DNA of 64,000 nucleotides from Palsa-506 sp963836355 (GTDB lineage: Bacteria; Actinomycetota; Actinomycetes; Streptosporangiales; Streptosporangiaceae), in NCBI GenBank assembly GCA_963836355.1, contig CAWIJO010000018.1:124001-188000 (forward strand), read 5' to 3'. Both the position numbers and the translations under genes were made by a program. This document shows, one piece after another, positions 57,609-64,000 of this stretch. The notes under the pieces were generated by a model. The model did not search any database and had not been told where the DNA came from. It worked only from the letters and a program-made list of their open reading frames with translations. Position 1 is the stretch's first letter, and the number at the start of each line of letters is the position of its first letter.

Positions 57609-58340
57609 ATGGCTAGCATGACGAGCCCGGCAAGTGACGTGCACCGGTCGGCTGATGCCAGGCTGCTCGTGGTCGAGGACGAGCCGAACATCCTGGAACT
57701 GCTCGCCGCGAGCCTGCGCTATGCCGGATTCGAGGTCATCACCGCGGCCGCCGGGACGGAGGCGGTGCAGGCGGCGCAGCGGCACCGGCCCGACCTGATC
57801 GTGCTCGACGTCATGCTGCCGGACATGGACGGGTTCGACGTGATCAGGCGGCTCCGCGGCGGCGGCGCCAGGATCCCGGTGGTGTTCCTTACCGCGCGGG
57901 ACTCCACCGAGGACAAGATCCGCGGCCTGACGATCGGCGGCGACGACTACGTCACGAAGCCGTTCTCGCTGGAAGAAGTAATAGCGCGGATCCGAGCCGT
58001 CCTCCGCCGGACCAGGGGCGACCGGACGGACCCTCCGCCACGGCTGAAGTTCGCCGATCTCGAACTCGACGAGGACAGCCATGAGGTGTGGCGGGCCGGC
58101 ACGCAGATCCAGCTGTCGCCGACCGAGTTCAAGCTGCTGAGGTACTTCATGGGCAACGCGAACCGGGTGCTGTCCAAGAAGCAGATCCTCGATCACGTCT
58201 GGGACTACGACTTCCGGGGTGAAACCGGGATCGTGGAGTCTTACGTTTCCGTGCTGCGGCGCAAGGTCGACTCCGCCGAGCCGCATCTGCTGCACACGCT
58301 GCGCGGGGTGGGCTACGTGCTCAGGATCCCGTCGTCCTAG
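57609..58340 (+). CDS. OmpR-family response regulator
   Basis: 243-residue two-component regulator. The receiver domain shows the acidic pair VVEDEPN, phosphoacceptor aspartate in PDLIVLDVMLPDMDGFDVIR, the threonine in VVFLTAR and lysine in DDYVTKPFSLEE. The C-terminal winged helix has LSPTEFKLLRYFMGNANRVL and GIVESYVSVLRRKVDSAEPH. It most resembles the MprA/TcrX/TrcR-like group. ATG 57609 is followed four bases after the stop by the sensor kinase gene, so they form one operon, probably autoregulated through the TTCAG repeats. Confidence 0.95.
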   Translation: MASMTSPASDVHRSADARLLVVEDEPNILELLAASLRYAGFEVITAAAGTEAVQAAQRHRPDLIVLDVMLPDMDGFDVIRRLRGGGARIPVVFLTARDSTEDKIRGLTIGGDDYVTKPFSLEEVIARIRAVLRRTRGDRTDPPPRLKFADLELDEDSHEVWRAGTQIQLSPTEFKLLRYFMGNANRVLSKKQILDHVWDYDFRGETGIVESYVSVLRRKVDSAEPHLLHTLRGVGYVLRIPSS

Positions 58341-58344
58341 CTAG

Positions 58345-60153
58345 ATGATCATGGCTGAGCCGTCCGGACCCGCTGCTTTCTGGAAGGCCGTCCGGCAGCT
58401 GCCCGGCCGGACCCCGCTACGGGTCAAGCTCATCTCGGCGCTGCTAACGCTGCTGACCGTCGCGCTCGCGGTCATCAGCATCGCCGGCATCTCGGTGCTG
58501 AAGAGCTACCAGATCGGGCAGGCCGACGACTCGCTGCAGTACGACGCCGGGCGGTCGCCCCGGACCGTGCAGAACTACCTGCTGGGGGCGGTGCTGCCAA
58601 CCGTCGAGACCGGGGGGATTGCGCTGGCCTGGCTGCCTTCCGGCGGCCGCCTGCACTGGATTATCAGCCCGGGGGTGGCGTTCGGCCCGCAGTCGCCGGA
58701 GCGCGCCCTGCCGGTCCCGGCGGTGCCGACGGCCCCCGGCTGGCTCGCAGCCAACGCGGGAAAGCCGGTGACCGTCGCGGCGAAGTCAGGCGACCATCGC
58801 TGGCGAGTGGTGGCCATCCCGCACCTGTTCGCCACTGCGAACGGCAGCGTCATCAGCGGAGTCGTGGTCGTCGGGCTGGACGTAACAGACGTCTACACCA
58901 CGATCGGCCACCTGATCGGCATCGATCTCATAGTGAGCCTGATCACCGTCCTCGGGCTGGCGCTCGTCGGCATCACGGTAGTGCGCAGCAGCCTGCGGCC
59001 GCTCACCGAAATCGAGCGGACCGCAGAGGCGATCGCGGCCGGTGACCTGTCCAGCCGGGTTCCGGACCGCGACCCGCGGACCGAGGTCGGCCGGCTTGGC
59101 CGCTCGCTGAACGCCATGCTCAGCCAGATTGAGTTCGCCTTCCGGGCCCGCGCCGACTCAGAGACCGCAGCCAGGCGCTCGGAAGAGCGAATCCGGCAGT
59201 TCGTCGCCGACGCCAGTCACGAGCTCCGCACGCCGCTGACCGCGATCAGGGGCTTCGCGGAGTACTACCGACAGCGCGGCGGGCTGGAGAATGGCACGCC
59301 CGTCACCCGCGAAAGAGACACAACCAGCATTATTAACGCGGCGGCCCATGGTGCTGCCGCGCCCGGGCGCGCAGCCGCCCCGGCGGCTGCCGGGAATCCG
59401 CTCAGCCGGGCCGACCTGGACCGGATCATGCGACGGGTCGAGCAGGAATCAGCCAGGATGGGCGTACTGGTAGAGGACATGCTGCTGCTTGCCAGGCTGG
59501 ACCAGCAGCGGCCGCTGGAGAGCCGTCCCGTCGATCTGCTCACGCTCGCCGCCGATGCGGTGCACGACGCGCGGGTGATGGCTCCGGACCGCAGTATTGA
59601 CCTGTCGGTCGGGGCTGGCGCCGCGCTGATCGTGCTCGGCGACGAGGTCCGGCTCCGCCAGGTGATCGGCAACTTGATGAGCAACGCGCTGCTGCACACG
59701 CCGGACGGCACGCCGGTAGCGGTGCGGATCCGGTCGGGCCCGCTGGACGAGGCAGGCCGCCAGGTCCCGGCAGGCGGCCCGAGCTCACCGCCGGCCGTCA
59801 TCCTCGAGGTGGCGGACCGCGGCCCTGGCCTTACACCCGACCAGGCGGAACGCGCCTTCGAGCGGTTCTACCGCGCCGACCAGGCCCGGGCCAGGCAAGG
59901 CGGCGGGAGCGGCCTCGGCCTGGCAATCGTGGCCGCGCTGGTGACGGCGCATGGCGGCGTGGTGCAGGTCGGGCCGACGCCGGGCGGCGGGGCCACGTTC
60001 CGTATCGCCCTCCCGCTGGCGCCAGAAGCGCTCGGTCCCGTTCATGACGATGAGCGCGGGCCGGACGAGGGCGAAAATCCCGGCCCTGGCCAGCAGGAGC
60101 ACCCCGCGGCTGGCGCGCCGCCGGGGACGGCGCCTGGCCGGGCAGTCGGATGA
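58345..60153 (+). CDS. Sensor histidine kinase
   Basis: 602-residue membrane kinase partnering the upstream regulator. Layout: first membrane helix near residues 25-50 (VKLISALLTLLTVALAVISI), extracytoplasmic sensor, second helix near 195-215 (LIVSLITVLGLALVGITVV), HAMP (LRPLTEIERTAEAIAAGDLS), H-box FVADASHELRTPLTAIRGFA, N-box GNLMSNALLHTPDG, and G-boxes VADRGPGLTPDQ and GGGSGLGLAIVAAL. An Ala-rich insertion (AAAHGAAAPGRAAAPAAAG) interrupts the dimerisation helices. The stimulus is unknown. Start at ATG 58345 or 58351; no ribosome site, so translational coupling is likely. Confidence 0.94.
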   Translation: MIMAEPSGPAAFWKAVRQLPGRTPLRVKLISALLTLLTVALAVISIAGISVLKSYQIGQADDSLQYDAGRSPRTVQNYLLGAVLPTVETGGIALAWLPSGGRLHWIISPGVAFGPQSPERALPVPAVPTAPGWLAANAGKPVTVAAKSGDHRWRVVAIPHLFATANGSVISGVVVVGLDVTDVYTTIGHLIGIDLIVSLITVLGLALVGITVVRSSLRPLTEIERTAEAIAAGDLSSRVPDRDPRTEVGRLGRSLNAMLSQIEFAFRARADSETAARRSEERIRQFVADASHELRTPLTAIRGFAEYYRQRGGLENGTPVTRERDTTSIINAAAHGAAAPGRAAAPAAAGNPLSRADLDRIMRRVEQESARMGVLVEDMLLLARLDQQRPLESRPVDLLTLAADAVHDARVMAPDRSIDLSVGAGAALIVLGDEVRLRQVIGNLMSNALLHTPDGTPVAVRIRSGPLDEAGRQVPAGGPSSPPAVILEVADRGPGLTPDQAERAFERFYRADQARARQGGGSGLGLAIVAALVTAHGGVVQVGPTPGGGATFRIALPLAPEALGPVHDDERGPDEGENPGPGQQEHPAAGAPPGTAPGRAVG

Positions 60154-60246
60154 GACCGGCAGCGGCGCGGAATAGCACCCGATCACCACGACGGGACGGA
60201 TACCTTTGTCCAGGCCGGACGACAGGCCGGACGAGAGGACTCATCG

Positions 60247-61096
60247 ATGCTGACCGCACGACGCCTGCGGCCGCTCCTTGCCGCGGCCGGCCTAGCCGGG
60301 CTGGTGATCTACGCTGCAGCACCCGCGGGCGGTGCCACCACCGCCCCGGCTAGCCACCGGCAGGCCGTGCACACGCATCCGGATATCTTCGTGTCCGGCG
60401 AAAGCACAACAGGGAGCACCTCGCACAGCAATAACTGGGCCGGGTATGCCGCGCTGCCCGAGCATTCGGGCGGCAGCTTCCGCTTCGTGCAGGCCACCTT
60501 CACCGTGCCGTCGATCAACTGCGCGGCCACGCCGAACGCCTTCTCCGTGCACTGGGTCGGGCTGGACGGGTTCGCCACCAGCACCGTGCAGCAGGACGGC
60601 ATCGAGGCCAACTGCAACGGCATTACCCCCGTGTACTCGGCCTGGTGGGAGACCTATCCGGCCAATCAGAATCCGGACGGTCTCGGCAGTCAACATCAGC
60701 CCTGGCGACGCGGTTACCGCATCGGTGTACTACAACGCCGCGGCTGGTCCCCACCACAACAGGTACAACTTCGTCCTTACTGACGTCAGCAACGGCCAGA
60801 GCTTCAACTTGTGGAAGCCCTGCGGCGGGCCGTCCTGCAAGAACAGCTCGGCCGAGGTGATCACCGAAGCCCCGTCCTCCGCCACTGTGCTGCCACTAGC
60901 CGACTTCGGCATCATCAGCCCGGTTAACGTGCGTGTCACCGACAAGAGCCGCCAGCGGGGCGGGATCCGCTCGGTCAACTGGAAGCACAATAAGATCATC
61001 CTGGTTGGCGGGTCGGCAAGCCATCCGACGCTCGCGACGCCAGGGTCGCTCTTCGGCAGCCACGCGTTCACCAACAGCTGGCGGCGAAAGAGCTAG
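60247..61096 (+). pseudogene. Secreted G1-family (glutamic) peptidase-like protein, frameshifted
   Basis: Signal peptide at ATG 60247 (MLTARRLRPLLAAAGLAGLV then IYAAAPAGGA) and a beta-sandwich domain typical of bacterial G1 peptidases: SNNWAGYAALPEH, FRFVQATFTVPSINC, VHWVGLDGFATSTVQQDGIE and YSAWWETYPANQNP. The rest (NISPGDAVTASVYYNAAAG, SSAEVITEAPSS with the likely catalytic glutamate, then LPLADFGIISPVNV) is in another frame. Removing one G of the GG at about 60679-60680 joins the halves as NQNPDVSAVNISPGD. Restored length is about 282 residues. Extracellular; acid-active proteases are typical of the family. Confidence 0.83.
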
Positions 61097-61220
61097 CCGC
61101 GGCCTGGAACCCGCCGGCAACGCGGATTCCCGGGCCGGCCGCTTCCCCGGCTGGATCGTTCCGGGCCGGATCATTTCCGGGCCGGGTCATTTCCGGTCGG
61201 CCGGCTTCCGGGCTGACGGC

Positions 61221-62246
61221 CTACGGCGCGGCGGCGAGCGCTGCGCGAGCCGCCGTCAAGGTGGCGTCCCGGTAACCGCCGCCGAACAGGCAGACGTGCA
61301 CGAGCAGCGGATGCAGTTGGTGCAGCGGCACCCGGGCCTGCCAGCCCGCCGCCAGCGGGGCGGCCTCCTGGTAGGCGGCCACGATCCGGTCCAGGTACGG
61401 GGCGCCGAACAGGGCCAGCATGGCCAGGTCGGTCTCCCGGTGGCCGCCATGCGCGGCCGGGTCGATCAGCCATCCCCGGCCGCCGGACCACAGCAGGTTG
61501 CCTGACCAGCAGTCGCCATGGATGCGGCTGGGCGGCTCAGCCGGCCCGGCCAGCGCCGCAGCCCGGCTGGCGACCTGCTCAAGCAGTCGGACATCGTCGC
61601 GATCCAGCTCGCCCCCGTCGCGGGCGCGGCGCACGTACGGCAGCAGCCGCTGGCTGGCGTACCAGCTCGGCCAGGACTCCCCGGTGCTGCCAGTCCCGCC
61701 CCGCTTGCCGCTCTCGGCGCCGGAACCTGGCCCGGCGCCGCCTGGCTGGTCGTTCCCGAGCGGCAGGCTGGCAATGCAGCCTGGCCACGGTGCTCCGTAC
61801 CGGGCGGAGCCAGCCAGATGCAGCCGGGCCAGATCCCGGCCGAAACGCTCGGCGGCTGCCGCATCCGGTGCGGCGGACGGCACCCACGACACGGCAAGCC
61901 CGGCGCCGTCCCAGCCGAGCACATCCGGAACGGGCACGGCCGCCGCTTCGGCCAGCCACTGCAGGCCGCGTGCCTCGGCCTCGAAGACGGCGCCAAGTTC
62001 CCGGCCGGCCAGCGAGCCGACCACGGTCGAACCGGCGTCCAAGCTGGCCGCAGTCGAGCTGGCCGCAATCGAGCTGGCGACCTTGGCGAACGCGAGCCGC
62101 CCGTCGGCCAGCACGACACGGTAATGACCCCAGCGGTGCTGCCCCCCGATCCGGCGCACCTCGCGAACCCCCGCTCCGGCAAGCCGGCCGATGCGGACGG
62201 CGAGTTCCGGACCTGACTCGGCCGGGGGCAGCGCGGTCCCGGTCAT
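61221..62246 (-). CDS. Fructosamine kinase family protein
   Basis: 341-residue kinase of the fructosamine-3-kinase family, which phosphorylates sugar amines on glycated proteins or small molecules so that they break down. The N-lobe starts VREVRRIGGQHRWGHYRVVL, the catalytic loop is SRIHGDCWSGNLLWSGGRG and the metal motif WLIDPAAHGGHRETDLAMLA. A small Ala/Ser-rich repeat (SSIAASSTAASLDAGS) interrupts the N-lobe. ATG 62246 overlaps the phosphatase stop (ATGA), an arrangement with LMW phosphatase seen in other actinomycetes and suggestive of a joint role in protein or sugar dephosphorylation/deglycation. Confidence 0.92.
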   Translation of the reverse strand: MTGTALPPAESGPELAVRIGRLAGAGVREVRRIGGQHRWGHYRVVLADGRLAFAKVASSIAASSTAASLDAGSTVVGSLAGRELGAVFEAEARGLQWLAEAAAVPVPDVLGWDGAGLAVSWVPSAAPDAAAAERFGRDLARLHLAGSARYGAPWPGCIASLPLGNDQPGGAGPGSGAESGKRGGTGSTGESWPSWYASQRLLPYVRRARDGGELDRDDVRLLEQVASRAAALAGPAEPPSRIHGDCWSGNLLWSGGRGWLIDPAAHGGHRETDLAMLALFGAPYLDRIVAAYQEAAPLAAGWQARVPLHQLHPLLVHVCLFGGGYRDATLTAARAALAAAP

Positions 62247-62863
62247 CGGCCGCCGGCCCGGCCGCTGCCCCGGCGGCCACGATCGTCGCCATCCTCGAGG
62301 ATCGTGGCCAGCTGCGCCGCCAGCCCCCGGGCCGCGGACTGCACCAGGTCAAATGCCAGCGCGTAGTCGGCTGGGCTGCCGTGGTAAGGATCAGGTACGT
62401 CGCCGTCTCGGCGATCGGATCCGCGCTGGCTGGCAGCCGCGGCACGGGCCGACGCGGGATCAAACGACCTGAGCAGCCGGATCCGGTCTCTGACTGTCGC
62501 CTGATCCGGCGCCATCCGGCGCAAGTCAGCCAGATTCTGCCGGTCCATCGCTATTACTAGGTCGTAGTCGCCGAACCAGGATCGGTTGAACTGCCGGGCC
62601 CGGTGCGCTGACCCGTCATAGCCGTGCGCGGCGAGTTCCGCCTGCGCCCCCGGATCCATCGGCCCGCCCAGGTGCCAGTCGCCGGTACCAGAGCTATCGA
62701 CCTCGACCTTGCCGGACAGGCCGGCCTGGGCAAGCTCCTGGCGCAGTACCACCTCCGCGGTCGGTGACCGGCAGATGTTCCCGAGGCAGACCAGGGTTAC
62801 CCGGTAGCAGCCAGGATTGCGGGGCGCCGGTGGCGGCGCCGGAGCGAGCGCATGATCGGGCAT
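62243..62863 (-). CDS. Low-molecular-weight protein-tyrosine phosphatase
   Basis: 206-residue phosphatase. The P-loop CX5R signature is VTLVCLGNICRSPTAEVVL near residue 26, and the general-acid loop is DVPDPYHGSPADYALAFDLV near residue 155 with the DP motif. An N-terminal Ala/Pro extension and a C-terminal Arg/Gly tail make it longer than the usual 150-160 residues. It overlaps the fructosamine kinase gene by four bases, so the two are translated together. Substrate may be a phosphotyrosine protein or a sugar phosphate. Confidence 0.93.
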   Translation of the reverse strand: MPDHALAPAPPPAPRNPGCYRVTLVCLGNICRSPTAEVVLRQELAQAGLSGKVEVDSSGTGDWHLGGPMDPGAQAELAAHGYDGSAHRARQFNRSWFGDYDLVIAMDRQNLADLRRMAPDQATVRDRIRLLRSFDPASARAAAASQRGSDRRDGDVPDPYHGSPADYALAFDLVQSAARGLAAQLATILEDGDDRGRRGSGRAGGR

Positions 62864-62952
62864 TCCACCAGCATGCCCGACCGGGCAGCAGGCCTGCCGC
62901 GGCCGGCCTGCTGCAGTGGGCAGGTGAGCGCCGCCGACCGCGTGCTGTCACG

Positions 62953-64000
62953 ATGGACCGCATGCCGCTGAGCGCCGACTACCGCAAGCTCTCCTTCTGG
63001 CTCGACACCGTGCCAGGGACTCTCGCCCCCGGCGAGCCGCTGGCCGGTGATGCCGATGTGGATGTGGCCATTGTCGGGGCTGGCTATACCGGGCTGTGGA
63101 CGGCCTACTATCTGTCCCGCGCCGAGCCGGGTCTGCGGATCGCGGTCTGCGAGCGCGAGATCGCCGGATTCGGCGCGTCCGGGCGCAATGGCGGCTGGTG
63201 CTCGGCGCTGTTCCCGGCGTCGCTCGGCAAGCTGACCCGGATGGCCGGGCGGGACGCGGCGATCGCCATGCACCGGGCGATGCAGGAGACCGTGGACGAG
63301 GTCGCGGCGGCCGCGGCGGCCGAGGGCATCGACTGCCACTGGGCCAAAGGCGGGACGGTGCAGCTGGCCCGGTCATCCGCGCAGCTTGACCGGGCGACGG
63401 CGGAGGCGGCGGAGGCCAGGGAATTCGGGTTCGGCTCCGCTGACCTGAAGCTGCTGACCGCGGCTGAGGCCCGGGACCTCGCCGCTGCTACCGGCGCGCT
63501 CGGCGGGACGTACACCCCGCATTGCGCGGCGATTCACCCGGCCAGGCTGGCCCGCGGCCTCGCCGAAGCGGTACGCCGCCGCGGCGTTGCCGTGTATGAA
63601 CGCTCGCCGGTGACGGAAGTCCGGCCCAGATGCCTGATAACGCCATCGGGCACGGTGCGGGCCAGGTACGTAATCCGCGCGACGGAGGGCTACACGCCGC
63701 AACTACCCGGCGAGCAACGCACGGTCGTGCCCGTCTACTCACTGATGATCGCCACCGCGCCGCTGCCGGACTCGGCATGGGAACAGATCGGCCTTACCGC
63801 CAGGCCCACGTTCAACGATCTCCGCCACCTGATCATCTACGGGCAGCGGACCGTCGACGGGCGCTTCGCGTTCGGCGGCCGGGGCGCTCCCTATCATCTC
63901 GGCTCCGCGATCCGGCCCGCGTTCGACCGCGCTCCGGCCGTCTTCAGGGCGCTGCGGCGCACCCTGGCTGAGCTCTTCCCGGTGCTGGCTGACGTGCAAG
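62953..64000 (+). CDS. FAD-dependent oxidoreductase (DAO family), cut by window end
   Basis: Partial, about 349 residues visible. The dinucleotide-binding motif is VDVAIVGAGYTGLWTAYYLS, followed by the family motif FGASGRNGGWCSALFP and HCAAIHPARLARGLAEAVRR, with a substrate-domain segment YGQRTVDGRFAFGGRGAPYH. These match gamma-glutamylputrescine-oxidase-like DAO proteins, acting on amines or amino acids. Start is ATG 62953 or ATG 62962. It is divergent from the phosphatase gene by 89 bases. Confidence 0.9.
   Translation, partial: MDRMPLSADYRKLSFWLDTVPGTLAPGEPLAGDADVDVAIVGAGYTGLWTAYYLSRAEPGLRIAVCEREIAGFGASGRNGGWCSALFPASLGKLTRMAGRDAAIAMHRAMQETVDEVAAAAAAEGIDCHWAKGGTVQLARSSAQLDRATAEAAEAREFGFGSADLKLLTAAEARDLAAATGALGGTYTPHCAAIHPARLARGLAEAVRRRGVAVYERSPVTEVRPRCLITPSGTVRARYVIRATEGYTPQLPGEQRTVVPVYSLMIATAPLPDSAWEQIGLTARPTFNDLRHLIIYGQRTVDGRFAFGGRGAPYHLGSAIRPAFDRAPAVFRALRRTLAELFPVLADVQ

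Overview
This window is very high-GC DNA from an actinomycete (Actinomycetota). Supporting markers are the mycothiol ligase mshC, a WhiB7-type regulator, the dxr-rseP-ispG cluster, a class II DAHP synthase, frequent GTG/TTG starts and strong third-position GC bias. The genus cannot be fixed from sequence alone; a Streptosporangiales-like or related soil actinomycete is plausible. I see no prophage, CRISPR array, PKS/NRPS cluster or recognisable defence island.

Layout. 0-9.9 kb: sugar catabolism. Ribulokinase (araB), a LacI-family repressor, galK, galT, and a CUT2-type sugar ABC transporter (ATPase, permease, binding lipoprotein) lie on the minus strand, with a DeoR regulator divergent from them. 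10-15.4 kb: ispG-rseP-dxr and, on the other strand, class II DAHP synthase. 15.4-18.2 kb: a TmsA/TmsB-like pair for 10-methyl fatty acids. 18.2-22.7 kb: an accessory, repeat-rich stretch with murI, a minimal GntR regulator, eroded small genes and a DUF4192 protein. 22.7-24.1 kb: a secreted aldose 1-epimerase. 24.1-37.2 kb: a ribbon-helix-helix protein, mshC, amidase, an HTTM pair, two large polytopic membrane proteins, a YbaK-type deacylase, a CPBP protease and a methyltransferase. 37.3-42.5 kb: a partly deleted Dpp-type ABC operon feeding a GH4 glycosidase and a BadF-type kinase. 42.5-51.6 kb: palindromes, an rRNA/tRNA methyltransferase, a VWA lipoprotein-like protein, an APH-family kinase, a MocR/flavin-oxidase pair, orn and tRNA-His. 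51.6-54.8 kb: accessory DNA with whiB7 and small genes. 54.8-64 kb: methyltransferase, LCP protein, orphan LuxR-type HTH, a two-component system, a G1-type peptidase, fructosamine kinase, LMW phosphatase and an FAD oxidoreductase cut off by the window end.

How it fits together. Four lac-like operators (TGTGAGCGCTCACA and TGTTAGCGCTAACA forms) lie at araB, between galK and the LacI gene, upstream of the sugar transporter and upstream of the secreted galM. This suggests one local LacI-type regulon for galactose/arabinose-like sugars spread over 21 kb. The Leloir genes galT and galK appear translationally coupled to the transporter ATPase.

Two features stand out beyond ordinary annotation. First, there is a set of long inverted repeats, including two perfect 60-bp palindromes (35061-35120 and 42784-42843); two of the elements are embedded in frame in a membrane-protein gene. 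Second, there is a high load of minisatellites together with single-base or short-repeat frameshifts in galT, the sugar permease, DAHP synthase, HTTM, MocR and the G1 peptidase, and larger deletions in the Dpp operon. Whether the frameshifts are real or assembly errors cannot be decided from this sequence.
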